From the NCBI GenBank assembly GCA_022225965.2, contig JAKJXP020000017.1:496001-560000 (forward strand): a stretch of 64,000 bases of DNA. The letters are read 5' to 3'. Positions 1 to 12,829 of the stretch are shown here, piece by piece. Position 1 is the first letter of the stretch, and the number at the start of each line of letters is the position of its first letter. The stretch is from Diatrype stigma. Its lineage: Eukaryota > Ascomycota > Sordariomycetes > Xylariales > Diatrypaceae. Both the position numbers and the translations under genes were made by a program. The notes beneath the pieces were generated by a model. That model worked only from the letters and a program-made list of their open reading frames with translations. It had not been told where the DNA came from and did no database searches.

Positions 1-1851
1 CATCTGGCGGCGGCGGGTCATCGAGGCAAAACCTACAGCAGCAGCAGCAGCAGCAGCCGCCGCCGAGATATGAGTCCCCGCCACCACCGCCACCGCCGCA
101 CCGGAGCGGCACGTTCTCTAGCGTCAATACCAATGTCGATAGCAGCAACGTCGGTGTCAATAGTAGCAGCAAGAGCAGGCTGATCCCATCAGCATCCCGA
201 CGACACGAAGACGGGGAGAAGGACGGCGGCGCCGATCTGAGACCGAGAATCAGAATGACAAGAACGAGGACTGGGACTGAGATGCGCAGCAGCGACAGGG
301 ACATAAACAGGGGCAGGGACAGCGATAACGGCAACAGCAGCGGCAGCGACCTCCCCGACATCCCGCACTGCCCGCGAACGCGCGAGGAGGCCGGCCACGT
401 AGACTGGCTGACGTTCCCGCGATGCGACAACTTCAACGTGTGCCCATCATGCTATGAGGGGGTGTTTGCGCGGAGCAGAGATGGGAAGCGGGGGCGGTTC
501 GCCCATGCTCTAGTGCCGGCGCCGTTCCGACCCGCCGATCGCCCGCTCGCCTGCGACTTCGGTCGCTCCCCCTGGTACCAATTCGCCTGGCTGCGCATCC
601 ACAAGCAGCACAACAAGCAGTCCCCCGACGATAGTGACGACGACAATGACGATGATGGCCTGGTCCTGTTCCACCTCGTCCGCGCCGTACTCGAGCGCGC
701 CCGCGTCCAGGACCAGCTGTGCACTGGATCCCGCGAGGTCTACCGCTCCTGGTACTCAGTTCGCGATCCGGGCGCAGGTACAAGTGGTGGCAGTGGCGGC
801 GTCGACGGCTTTACAGTCTGCTACACCTGCGCGCGCCTCGTCGAGACGATCCTGCCGAACCTAATGGGCATCTTCGTGCCGGCTACCCCTTCTAGCGGCA
901 GTGGCAGTGGTAGCAGCGCAGAGCCATTCCTCAGCGTCTGCGCCATGCACGCCTTCCCATCAACGTCGACCTCAGGGGGAGACGAGGAGCGCGCGCCGCG
1001 CAAGCGCTTCGTCGATTACTTGTCGACATTCGAGACGGTGTCGGACGCGGCGCAGTCGCAGCGCAGCAATGGCCCGAGCCCGGACATGCTGCGCGACCTC
1101 GCCGCTCGCATCGGCGCGCTCGCCGCCCAGCCCGAGTGTCGCCGCGACGCGCCCGTTCGCGACGCCTGGTGGTACATCATGCGGTCGATTCCCGACTTCA
1201 CCGTGTGCGAAGCCTGCTTTCAGGAGGTTGTTGCGCCGGCCATACAGCAGTTGCAGCAGCCGGACGAGTACGGGAGTGATAATAATAGCAATGGCAATGG
1301 CAATGGCAATGGCAATGGACCCTCCGTCGCCGGCGACTTCCACGTCCGTCCCCAACGCCTGCCCCTCGCCGCGTGCCAGCTGTGGTCGGAGCGCATGCGC
1401 GACGTCTTTGCGAGGGCGGTGCGCCGGAGGGACTTGGGCTACCTCGAGAGTAGGGTGCGCGAGCGCAGGGCTCGCGAGCAGGAGTATTAGTAAGTGGTTA
1501 TGTTATATCTCTTTGCGATCCTTCTTCTTCTTCACACCTTTCATTTCTTTCGCGCTGCGTGTAAGGGGGTTTCTGGCTTCGAAGCCCTTCCTAACACACA
1601 GTTTCTCATAGAAAGCCTCCTCGCGAGAGACCATTGATCAGGTGTTCGTTCTTATCTTTGGCGATAATTGATTGTTGATGTAACTGGAGAAAGGAAAGAC
1701 AAAGAGAGGAAAAGAAGAGGAGTGGCTAACTTGCGATGTCATATGCAGTGCCAAGGTTGCAGCGCTCGATAGGCAGAAGTCCTACTTCAGCCCAGAGTGG
1801 ACTGCCCAGGAGGCGGATAGGCTTTTGAACGAGTGGAGGAAGTGGGAGTAA
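1..1851 (+). CDS. Uncharacterised Cys-rich fungal protein, C-terminal 529 residues (5' truncated by window)
   Basis: The frame is open from position 3 without a stop, so the true start lies upstream and the Met at 255 is probably internal. Proposed exons are <1..1489 and 1749..1851. The intron (1490-1748) has a GTAAGT donor, a GCTAAC branch at 1725 and a CAG acceptor. Its donor overlaps an apparent TAG stop, and splicing adds a tail ending in EWRKWE. The N-terminal part is a Gln/Pro/Ser-rich low-complexity stretch. The core has three spaced F-x-V-C-x2-C motifs (nt 435-452, 810-830, 1197-1217), a CDFG...SPWYQFAW stretch and a WYS..DP element. I recall this arrangement, including the W-E-ending tail, from conserved hypothetical proteins of filamentous ascomycetes, but no function is assigned. 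The C-x2-C pairs may bind zinc (inference). A short (NG)n repeat near 1290-1318 is lineage-specific padding. Confidence 0.8.
1490..1748 (+). other. Intron whose donor overlaps a stop codon
   Basis: The sequence reads TA|GTAAGT, so the unspliced message terminates immediately at TAG (1488-1490), while the spliced one continues for 34 codons. Branch-like GCTAAC lies 19-24 nt before the CAG acceptor. The downstream exon (1749-1851) is in phase and strongly protein-like. Confidence 0.75.
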
Positions 1852-3219
1852 GCAGCCGAGAGACGATTGAGCCCACCACGCACGTGTTACCCCATGAATC
1901 GTTACGACTGGCATGAGAGACTGATGGATGATGGATGTACGAAAAAGATGAGAAAAGTGAGAACCGCGGTATTACGACTTTATGTATGCATCGGGAGGCA
2001 TTGGGAGTATGATTACGAAGTACGAATTGGCGATATATAACTACATGTATACATGGCGGCGGCGGCGGCGGCAGGGTCATGGCAGGAATGGGCATGATGG
2101 GTATGATGACGACTTATGATGATGTACGGAGATGGTACAACGAATACTGGCTTGGGCTGGGCATTGGAGCCTCTTCTCTATAGATATCTACACATATATA
2201 GCGGAACAAATAATATAATGGCTACGAGTTTGTATGATTGTTCATTTTACAAGTACAGGAAATATGAGACGCCTGGATTGTTCACCTTCACGATGTTTAC
2301 GAGGTAGTTATAAGCCCCTTCACCGACTCGAGGTCGATATATATACCTAGTTCGCTAGCAATCATGGCATACATAGTATTTATTATACATACATACAGTG
2401 CTATCCACTAACTAACCAAACCAAGGCGAGACGTAATGGACGTAATGGTTTAATAATTGAGTTGGGCGATACTAAACTCATCCATTGACTTGAGCATCAA
2501 CCAATTACTTGCCACCCAAGTAAATAGCCACAACAATATCTCATTCTCCCAATCCCAATGGCCAGCTGCTGATTGCCACCATCATCGAGAGGCAATGTGC
2601 AAGCGGTAACTACGGTATAATACAACCTTATACGGTTATACCGCACATTATGCGTGCCTGCTGCGGTCAGCCTGCATCTGTTCGTATGCGGTTAGTTTCT
2701 AGTGCAGTTTAGACCGTGGGGTTGGAGTTGGAGCTCCACCTCGTTGAGTAGCGCCAGACCGAGAAACTTGCCGCCAGTCTTTCTAATCACACCGTTTCCC
2801 TCTGGCGGGAAGAAAGAATCTGGCCTTCACTGCTTGAATTGATCATCGGACATATGAATCACAGAAGAGAGGCGCGTTGGGTCGTCGTATGCGGTACCTG
2901 AGCATTCGAGGCAACCGTAGTTTGTATAGCTCGGGACTAGACTCACTAGACTGTAATAGTTATAATAGTTAAGCCCCCCGCCCCCTTTTTTGGATCTTTT
3001 ACTTAACATCACAGACAGCCAATTACAGCTCTTGGAAGAGTGCTTCTTTAGCTATAGATGCTTCTGAACCTTCGCCAGAAAACCGACAGACTTGATTCGA
3101 GAGGTGCTTGGGACACTTACCTTGTCATCCCGTCTTTAGTGGGCTATCACGAAGCCTGACAACAAAACAAAACAAACAACTCCTATCGTAGGTAGTTAGT
3201 TTACCTGTGAGCCGGACGA
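1852..3219. other. Intergenic region between two plus-strand genes
   Basis: No coding stretch is supported. It should hold the 3' UTR of the Cys-rich gene and the promoter and 5' leader of the transporter gene. Features are a short GGC run at 2055-2072, AT-rich stretches around 2330-2400, and a C run at 2976-2984. No clear promoter element can be defended. Confidence 0.6.
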
Positions 3220-5491
3220 ATGCCGAACCCAAGCCTCCATGGCTCCGTCGGTTCCGGCTCCGGCTCCGGTTCCGGCGCCGGGGCCCGCGGCGAAGGCGGA
3301 GCAGGAGACTCCCGGTCCTATCGCAGCAACCGCAGCCGCAGCCGCGCGGACAAGTGGTGGAAGATTCATCTCTTCCGCGGCATGGTCAAGGACGTCCGCC
3401 GCCGCGCCCCGTTCTACTGGAGCGATTGGCGCGACGCCTGGGATTACCGCGTTGTGCCCGCTACCGTCTACATGTACTTCGCAAAGTATGTATCTACCTG
3501 TCTGTCTGTCTGTATGACCAGAGAGTCGAATCCGGGCTCTCGCCGTCGCCGCCGTCGCGTTGCTGTTGGCTGGCTGGCTGGCTGGCAGTGCCTTTCTCAC
3601 GGGCCCTTCGTTGCATAGGTCGGTATACTGATACTGACAAATTACCTGACAGTATCTTGCCCGCCCTCGCTTTCTCCCTCGATATGTTCACCAAGACCAA
3701 CATGCATTATGGTGTCAATGAAGTCCTTTTATCTTCTGTCCTGGGTGCCGTGGTCTTCTCGGTACTCGCTTGCCAGCCCCTCGTTATCGTAGGTGTAACG
3801 GGTCCCATCACCGTGTTCAACTAGTAAGCCCTCTCCCCTCCCCTCTCTCTCTTCCTCCTTCCTTCCTCGCAACTCTTCCGGTGCGCTACTCTAACAACAT
3901 AACGCCACGGTTTCTGGGAAACAGCACTGTGTACGACATCATGGCGCCCACCGGGACCAACTACCTGGCCTTCATGTGCTGGATCGGGCTGTGGTCCCTG
4001 GTCTTCCACTGGGTCCTGGCCGTCACCAACTCGTGCAACTGGCTGAAGTACGTGACGCGGTTCCCGTGCGACATCTTCGGCTTCTACGTCGCCTGCATCT
4101 ACCTGCAGAAGGGCGTGCAAGTGCTGGAGATCCTCGGCGACGGCGCGCCCTTCTACCTGTCCGTCATGGTGGCGCTGCTCGTCTTCATGGTCGCCTACGC
4201 GTGCGGCGAGCTGGGCGACAGCCCCCTGTTCTGGCACCCCGTCCGCGTCTTCCTCAAGGACTACGGCACCCCCCTGACCGTCGTCTTCTTCACCGGCTTC
4301 GTGCACATCGGGCGCATGCGGGGCGTCGACCTCGCGCGCCTGCCCACCAGCACTTCGTTCTTCCCGACGAGCGATAGGGGATGGTTCATACATTTCTGGG
4401 ATATCCCCGTGGGCGACGTCTTTATTGCCATCCCTTTTGCCGTGCTGCTGACCATCCTCTTCTACTTTGACCACAATGGTGAGTTCTCTTTAAGCTCGAG
4501 CTTTGCGCCCACCCCCTCTCAAGTCGGCCGGTGTGTATTAATCTCAAATTGTGCACCTACAGTATCTTCCCTCATCGCCCAGGGGACCGAGTTCCCCCTC
4601 CGAAAGCCAGCGGGTTTCCACTGGGACCTCTTCCTCCTCGGCCTGACCACAGGCGTAGCCGGGCTGCTCGGCCTCCCCTTCCCCAACGGCCTCATCCCGC
4701 AGGCGCCCTTCCACACCGAATCGCTCTGCGTGACCAAGGCCGAAGTGGACACGGCAGAGGAGTCCTCCGCCGGCGGCGACGGCAAGGGCCGCTACACGAT
4801 CCGGGCGACGCACGTGGTCGAGCAGCGCGTGTCGAACCTGACGCAGGGCCTGCTGACCCTCGGCACCATGTCGTCCCCCTTGCTCGTCGTGCTGCACCTG
4901 ATCCCGCAGGCTGTGCTGGCCGGCTTGTTTTTCATCATGGGCTACCAGGCCCTCGCCGGCAACGGCATCACGGCCAAGGCGCTGTTCCTGTGCCGCGACG
5001 GCGCGCTCACGCCGCCCGCCCACCCGCTCCGCCGCGTGCGTCGCCGCGCCGCCGTCTGGGCCTTCGTCGCCATCGAGGTCGCCGGCTTCGCCGCCACCTT
5101 CGCCATCACCCAGACCGTCGCCGCCGTCGGCTTTCCCGTCGTCATCCTGGCGCTGATCCCCGTCCGTGCGCTGCTCCTGCCCCGCTGGTTCACCGCCGAG
5201 GAGCTCGCCGCCCTCGACGCCCCGACCGCTAGCCCGTTTACTATGGAGAGCGTCGGCGGCTCGTACGGGAGTAGCGGCGGTAGTTCCGAGGAGGACACGC
5301 TGCACGCTCATAACAACAACAATAGCGGAAACGCCGCGGAGACGACCGAGAGGAAGAGCCAGGAAGATATGGCGGAGCTTGGGGAAGGAGGGGGCGCCGG
5401 GGTCGTTGGAGCCGGGAGCTTGGATATAGAACGGACGGGTATCAATAGACGGAACCACTCTCATAGGGATGGGGGACGCCGAAAGGAATGA
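3220..5491 (+). CDS. bor1: Bor1-type borate/anion exchanger of the plasma membrane (SLC4/HCO3 transporter family)
   Basis: Exons are 3220..3485, 3653..3823, 3925..4478 and 4563..5491, giving 639 residues. All three introns are GT-AG; the second has a CTAAC branch. Exon joins restore family-typical runs: YFANILPALAFSLDMF, GPITVFNYTVYDIM and DHNVSSLIAQGTEFPL. The protein has a Ser/Gly/Arg-rich N-terminus, KWWKIHLFRGMVKDVRRR before the membrane domain, about 12-14 hydrophobic segments, and a hydrophilic acidic C-terminal tail of about 100 residues. The REFPLRKP-like loop with GFHWD is shared by SLC4 exchangers and fungal/plant BOR proteins. Yeast Bor1 exports borate, and that role is inferred here. 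Length is close to fungal homologues (about 570-700). The third intron is a multiple of three with no stop, so retention would add 28 residues. Start chosen as the first ATG giving the conserved N-terminal region. Confidence 0.93.
4479..4562 (+). other. Frame-preserving, stop-free intron in the transporter gene
   Basis: 84 nt, GTGAGT donor, ACAG acceptor, no in-frame stop. A long-ORF reading would wrongly include it, inserting 28 non-family residues immediately before VSSLIAQGTEFPL. Confidence 0.8.
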
Positions 5492-8400
5492 AAATGGCGG
5501 AGATCTAATAATTCACAAAGCGAACGAATGGTGTAAGCCATATTATATATATCGACTTAACTTGAACACAGACAGACCGTAAGGGTATGTATCTATATGC
5601 TACACTGTATCGGAGCCATCAAGACCTATGGTAAGAAACCATGGTGCTTACTTCGAAGTATAGAGGAAAGAAGACCAGGTGTATATTACTACCAAAATAC
5701 CTGTTTTATGTTTGTGTGGCCTTGATCGCGATGGAAAGAAGCCGTTCTCGAGCTACGTTGTGTGGTGGTGAAAGATAGCCCCTGAAACCAAACACCATTT
5801 ACTGAATATTTTGCATACCTTCGGAAAGCAGCTGCTGATAAACATATCTACGACCAGGCTCGATTCAATATGGTGACGCACAAGCAACCCTCCATCACAC
5901 TTCCTTGGCAATGAATGAATGGCCTTTGATATGATTTTGCATCACCACAGAATGAAGGGGTTACCGTATGCCACCTGAGCCCAAGAACCTACGATGTAGT
6001 CGGATTTTGGTCAACCCTATAGTTTTCTACAGCAATAAGACTAACCTGGGTTACTCACTTGACTATGCTCTAACATTATGCCCAGAACTTGTCGCCACAT
6101 CATCTTCCGCTGCTTCGTCTTACTTAAGAGGCAGGCTAGCCTTGGCTTTGTATATTGCTTACCGAGGGACCTATTTACATAACTGGAAATACTCTCGTGG
6201 GCGTTTGTGTCGTCCTAGGTAGAGTGTTGTTCCGTTCGAATAATGGTAGAAGGGCCTACGTACTCTTATCAAACTACCGTAACCAGGGATCTCGATTGGA
6301 GACGAACGAGGGGAGATCAGACTTGGGTCGTATCAATCAGCCGGCTGGATTGTCATGTTGCAGTTCCTACGCTAGCTTCCTGTTCACCTCAGAGACTCCC
6401 TCCCTCTTCTAGAAGTTAATTCGAAGCAGGGATGGCTGGCGAGGGGGGTCTCGCACTCGAGAGTCAACCCCCCTCTTCCACCATTCCACTAGTGTTCTGG
6501 TGACTCGCCAAAGACGATTCTGGGAGCCAACCCACCCCTTCCATCCCCACGCAGACCGTCGTCAAGGTACGGCAACTCCTCCAATGGAGGGGAAACCACG
6601 ATAATCTGAACTACCGCGAAATTCCCCACACTTCTCGCTACTGACGGCCCGCAAGTCAAGACCTCCTCTTTTCTGGACGAAGGGGATCTCCCGGAGACTA
6701 AGATTTCGGTAAGTCGCGTCCTCTACTGGGTGCTGCGATCTATATTTATGTCTATGGCATATACCCCTTCTGCTGGCCAACTAGAACTTGCCAAGAACGA
6801 CGAAGATTACTGGGGAGTTCCCCGCGGGTCGTTGAGTATGAGATGGTTAGTACGGATGTCTCGATATCTTCTAGCGCCTGCCATATCCGTAACGCAAAGC
6901 TCGTCTCACCAAGTTGGGTCTATTCGGCATCTAAGTGCGTGGGGGAAGCAATCCATCATAAGCGTACAAAACAGGGGCTGTTTCTGAGGCGCAGATAGGC
7001 GTTGGACCATGCTGCGTTGCACCTTTGAAAATGACTCTTGGATTGACGTAAGAACCGTCGTCCTACGATATATACCTAGGGGTACACTGTATCGCTCACG
7101 ACTAGGATTCAATATCGCACCAGCACAGATTGCATACATGGCCCCCGAAGCCAAAGGCCCAGTACGGTAAAAGAAGCGATGCTTGGCCGGCAGGTGATTT
7201 GCTCACTTACACCCTAATATCGTAGGCCAGCATAATAGTTCTCAGATTCCAGCCTATCGCCGAGGTGCGCGTTCGTTACCCTAAAGAGCTCGACATCGGT
7301 TATCTTGGCAAGCTGACTTTTTGTATGAAGATTTAGGCAAAAGGCTTGAAGCGGTTACGAGATCCACACGCCCCTGGTGATCTCGAAGAATGTGCCGTTT
7401 AGCGAGCCCACATAGTCCCCCTCCCACCTGTGACTTTACGGGATAACGAGCCTCTCATGGGTGTGGGCGGAATGCATCTCCAGGGGAGATGGGCTCGAAG
7501 AGAGGGAGATGGGGAGAGGACGCCGAATCCGCGTGAGCCCTAAGAAGCGAGTAAGTCAGACTGAGCAGAATATCGGAGCACCCGAGTCGAACTGACCGGT
7601 GAACTACATAGGTAACAGTCAGCCAGAGGTTGCTGGGTCGGCTCTCCTAGGTGTCACCACGAAACAAGAAAAACAAAAGGATAAGAAGAAGGGAACCCAT
7701 CTGCCCCTTGAAAAAGGAAGCCGTAAAACTAAAAGAACACCGCGTCTGCGGCGCTTCTGTAGCCTGTCTTCCATGTAGGAAGATTCGGCATTTCATGCTG
7801 CACCCCTAAGTTTTACATCCAGGTCCCGCCTGCCTATCCTGCTCCTGTTCTTTACCCTGTCTTGTCGAGCATACCCCGGCTGAGAGCAGCAGGAGATGGC
7901 GTTCGTTCGTACAGTCCATGTGAGAGGAAAGTGTGAGTGAGTGTGAGCGCGCGCGCATGTGTGTTACGTGTATCATGTATTGGGAAGATCCTCACGCTCT
8001 TCCTCCCGTCGCGCAGCCAGCCGCGATCAGTCTCAGTTCAGTCCCCAGCGCAGCACAACCTCCGCGAGCGCGCGGCTCACCGGTAGGTATGTAGCGATGG
8101 AGTCAGTGTATTTACCGCCGCCAGACACGCGACAGGGAAAAATAAGTAGAATTTGAAAAAAAGGATGTTGATTATGATGTTGATGAATGGGCAATGTACC
8201 CAAGCGACCGTGTTAACTTTACGCCGGTACGCGCCCACATTTATCGTTATGTTGATAAAAAAGGCTTAAAGAAACCGACGACATGTCCCGGAACACTCCC
8301 CCTACCCCCCCCGCGCGAAATCATGGCCGGACGTTCAAAGTGGAAAAAAGGGGGCAGCGCCAATCCCAAATCCAATCCAATCCAATCCAATCCAATTCGG

Positions 8401-9439
8401 CCGGGAGGCAAAGCAACCGGAAGCTTCGCCTCACGGTTCAATGAGTGACTGACTGACTGCCTTGCTTAGGGCGACAGGCTATCTACGTAGGTAGGCAGGT
8501 AGGTATAGGTAGGGAGGTAATTATTACCTACGGTTACCCAAGCCTGCGGCTCCATGTATGATGTCGCTATGGTCTCATCGGACCTACTCGAACGCTACGC
8601 TACCTTACCCGATCCGTACCCTGTTTTCCAAGGGCGGCCAGCCAGATGGTAGCTACACCATATTGGGGGCCGATGCGGGCGGGCGGGCGGTGACAGATCG
8701 CGGGACCAAAGGGGAGGAAACCCAGCCAGCCCGGCCGGGGAGGGGAGCGAGTGGGAGGTGGGAGGGGGGAGAGGGAAACGGGCGCGGATGCTGCGCCTCA
8801 AGCCACCTCGCCCCCAGCCAACCAGTGAGTGGGCAAATCTCACAGTCACGATACCGAAACCACAAGGTAGCTAGCTATAATAGTTCACTAGTTAAGCCGG
8901 AAGAGTAACATCGACCGGAAACTTGAAGCGAGATAGGCGCTAGATCATGGGAATGATCTACCCATGGGCCCATGGGAGAGAAAGGGAAGGGGGAGGGGGA
9001 AGAGTCGCAAGCAAGCAAGCCGGGTGAGCATCGCCGGGATGTCAAGCCAGGTACGTGCCTTTTTTTACTGGGGCCAGCATATATATGCATTGCCGAGTAC
9101 ATAATAGAATATGGAAGGGAGGGGGGGAAGAAGAAAGCTGAGGGTAAGCTGGGGTTCATTCAGGGATCCCTGGGGGGTGGGCTAGGCTTAAGAGGACGTT
9201 TTATAGCCGTACATAGATAAAGTATGGTATGTAGGGCCCCAGCTAGGACAGACAGTTCAGTCGGACGGCCAGTTGCATGACATGAACCACCTCGAGTCTG
9301 AATCCCTTTGCCTTTTGCATTGGGATATGAGGAACCAATCCGCGATTTGCTCTGGTCTGGAACGATGGGTTTTACATCTACATCATCAGGAAAGGCCGAG
9401 TTGCGATTGGACGACGCATTCGAAACCGCTTTGAGTTAG
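5492..9439. other. Gene-free stretch, left part
   Basis: Only scattered ORFs under about 120 codons, none with recognisable domains or consistent splice partners. Base composition is near balanced, not strongly AT-rich. It includes a (TCCAA)5 run at 8371-8395 and TAGG-type microsatellite patches near 8488-8518. The first few hundred bases should hold the transporter 3' UTR. Confidence 0.55.
8371..8395. repeat. (TCCAA)5 microsatellite
   Basis: Five consecutive 5-mers read directly from the sequence, in intergenic DNA. Confidence 0.9.
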
Positions 9440-9655
<216 letters not shown>

Positions 9656-12600
9656 ACCCCGTCCCTGCGTATCAGGAGAGAAAGACAGACAGGCAGCGTT
9701 AGCATTGGACATTTTCTCGATTTTACTCTTGCTTTTGCTTCCGGTGTTCGGTGTTTTTCGGCTGTTCTACATATATAGACAGACATGTGTATGTGGTCGT
9801 CGAACGGTACTTGCTTCGAACATGCCGTATGTCACACGTCTTCGGGGCTTCCAAGAGCGGGATGACGAGGACGTCGTGAAAGGATAGATGTAACGGTTGG
9901 ACCTTGGACACCATGGTACCTGCATTATAGTCGGACGGTCATGCGGACCTTGGCATATTGTGCTCTACTTCGTCTAGGTAGTTCTGTGTGGGAGTGAGCC
10001 TGACGCTACACGGGGCCGGGGGTGGCAGGCTTCCAGATCACCGCTGGGTATGCTTAACCGCGAGAGCATCTATACAGACTTATCAGGCTCTTTGTCTTAC
10101 TGTAGAGCGGAAGCGCCCCATTCCCCGGTCCCTTTGGCCGTCATGATACATGTGCGAACATATACGAGCCTACGTGGGAGGGTTGGGTGGCTAGACTCCA
10201 GCCGCACACCCTCCACCCTGGTGGCGTAAGTAATCGAGTTCATCGTGAAAAGTGGTGTCCAGCGAGTCGCAAATCATACCATATGCATGTAGTACAGCAT
10301 ATCAGTCGCAGGCTGTAGTTAGGTAATGCGATCATGAACTGATCATACCCGGCACGCATGCAGCTCCCGTCAGGGGTTCGGAGGGGGAAAGTGGTGGCTG
10401 TCACTAACGCAAAGTCGACATATCTTCAGCGGCGCAGTGTCTGGCAGCCTTGATTAGATTCGAGCATTTAACACTTTTTCTTCAGCAAAAGCCTTGCGGC
10501 GCGCCGTGGCATGCATGGTCGGCACCACCCAATCAGGGGAGGGGGTGGATATCGAGACCAGCGTTCCTTGAGGTGTCTCTTGCGAGCCAAGACATGGGCC
10601 CCCCAGCTCGGTCTCACGTTCTTTCGGGAAGCCTATATACTTGGTTAGCGGATAAGTATGAAGAGGAACAAAGGGATAGACAGACAAACCGTATACACTA
10701 GTTGGATTACTTAGTTCAGCGTACCACGAAGGAAGCACCGCAGCCGCCGTCAATATCACGGCCGCCATAATCATGCAGCTCGAGATGTTGAGCCTGGTAA
10801 CATACTTCTGACCTTGTAACTATGTATGCAATGCGATGGCCAGTCTTTGGGAGGTCTGCCTGAGTGAGTACCTGACCACCCGCCTTCCTGCCTGCTCGCC
10901 TGGATAAGGGAAAGTATGCGATCCGTTTACTGCGCCTCTCAGGCACATACAGCGCAAGCTGCACTAACCCCTTGGTTGGACTAAGCGACCCAGGAAACGA
11001 CACTGGCGGCGCGGTGACATCCACCATCCCGCGGAACCTGGCTTTCCAAACTCCGAAGTTGCCCCTTTCGGCCGAGACGGTAGTCGTCGACGAAGTTCTG
11101 GACCCACTACCGCGGCAGTGCGGGCTGACATAGTCAGGTAGTTGCGTACTCATGTACTTACCAACGTAGTTATGGCCAGAAAACCGAGTAAAGCAAGGTG
11201 GTGGTGGTGGTGGAGGGAGAGGGGGGGTTCGTGGACTCCCATGTCCAGCCATACCTAATCGTATACCTAATCGTAGGATAGTAACTATGTAGTAAAATGC
11301 CGCAAGGAGAGACAGACTGGGCGGAGGGGTCCAACTACCTAGGTAGAGCACGATGACGAAGAGAGGGGCTGGGTCAGCCGGTCGTTGAGGCGTTGGAGGT
11401 TCGTTCGTTCGCTACCCTAAAACCCAACGTCGATGTTGCATTGCAAGCCCACTGGGAAACGGGGTCCAAAGCCGCAAAACGTGCTCGGAGAATTAATTGG
11501 CTATAGACGGCGCCTTACTGCCGACAAGGCGCGCGCGTGTGCGGTCACAGTCTCGGCGTCGTATTCCGATGGGCGAACCGAGGCCTTACTCACTCGTCGA
11601 TAAGGTCAATCGAGTGTCTCTTCCCCCAGTGGAGCACCGTTCATGGCAGGCACGGTCTCTCACTCGCTGACTGGCCCACAGACCGTGGGATTAAAGTCGT
11701 TACTTACCGGTATATAGTCCGGTCCCGTGAAACAATCGTGATCTGCCTGCCACCCGGGTGACAAGTTGCTCAGGGGTGGCGCCCTAACTACAAAGCCGCA
11801 CCTGATACTGGGGTTTGCACTATGTAGGAAGAATCAACGAGCAGAGACAAGTCAAGACAAGACCTCGATGCCGGATCAATATGTAGTCAATTCCATTCCA
11901 ATCCCATCCCGTCAAAGCCGGTCCTGCCGCAGATGCAGAATAGGGGTCCGGGTTCAACTCGGGGCTTCCTGAGCACGCGTGCGTAACTAACTGATTTTTC
12001 TCAAATATATATATACACAAAGTACTAACAACACCCTTAAAACTCGCAGCTCAGCTCCCTCTAGTAAGGAAGTAAGCAGTTGCATTTCTCAAACCCTCAT
12101 CCATCCGGAAAAGGGGGGTGGGGGGTTTGAAAATGGAGAAAACTGTTTCAAATCGTGTCCCATTATCGTATCTGCCATTCCCTCTTCGATCGTGTTCTGT
12201 GGTTCTGTTTTTGGAAGGAATGAACAATACCATCGCCGCTCCAGATTTCCCGCCGTGCCGCTAGCCGCCATATTAACCAAGCGAAAACAAATCAGAAAAA
12301 TCAAATACGACCCGTCCAACCGATCCAACCGCCCCTGTCCTGTGCTGTGGGCCGGCCAATTCCGTAACATGCAAATGTGGTTTACCGTATCCGTAAAAGA
12401 GATGATGGCTAGTTTGTGAGAGGATGAAAAGTATATGGGGTATATATATATGTATAATATATAGCAACGAAAAGTATGAAGAAGAAGTGTAAGAAGAATC
12501 CTTGTTGAAGGTGGGACCGTTGTCGATTCGGTCGAGTGAAACAGTGCGGCTGAGTATAAACATCAGACTAGACTGTTCAAGCTGTAGTCGAACATCGTTG

Positions 12601-12829
12601 CAAACGGTGCGAGAAGAGCAGACGATGTATAGAGGCAACGTAGGCGGCACAGTCATGCCTGACTGGAATTGCCCGTAAACAAGAGTTTGAGATCCCTTTG
12701 GGAGATTCCCGGGACTCAGATTACCCTCGTAGCGAACATTACTCACTGGCCCGTGAGGTACAAGTCGTGAAATGTCGCTGCACCATTAATCGTTCATGCG
12801 CTCTCGCCCGAACGGTCATTTGCCCATTT
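9656..12829. other. Gene-free stretch, right part
   Basis: The longest open frame is 211 codons on the minus strand (10716-11351), Pro- and Ser-rich, with no domain, no codon-use signal and no splice partner, so it is not called. A palindromic CTACCTAGGTAG lies at 11335-11346. The last few hundred bases should hold the 3' UTR of the homeobox gene on the minus strand. Confidence 0.55.

Noticed and set aside
4544..5464. 306-codon open frame on the minus strand inside the transporter gene
   Set aside because: Antisense shadow of a GC-rich coding exon; Gly/Glu/Ala/Arg-biased with no domain, while the plus frame gives a complete known family.
10716..11351. 211-codon minus-strand ORF in the first gene-free region
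   Set aside because: Patternless Ser/Pro/Arg composition, no domain, no splice partners. Length is not decisive among six frames of balanced-composition DNA.
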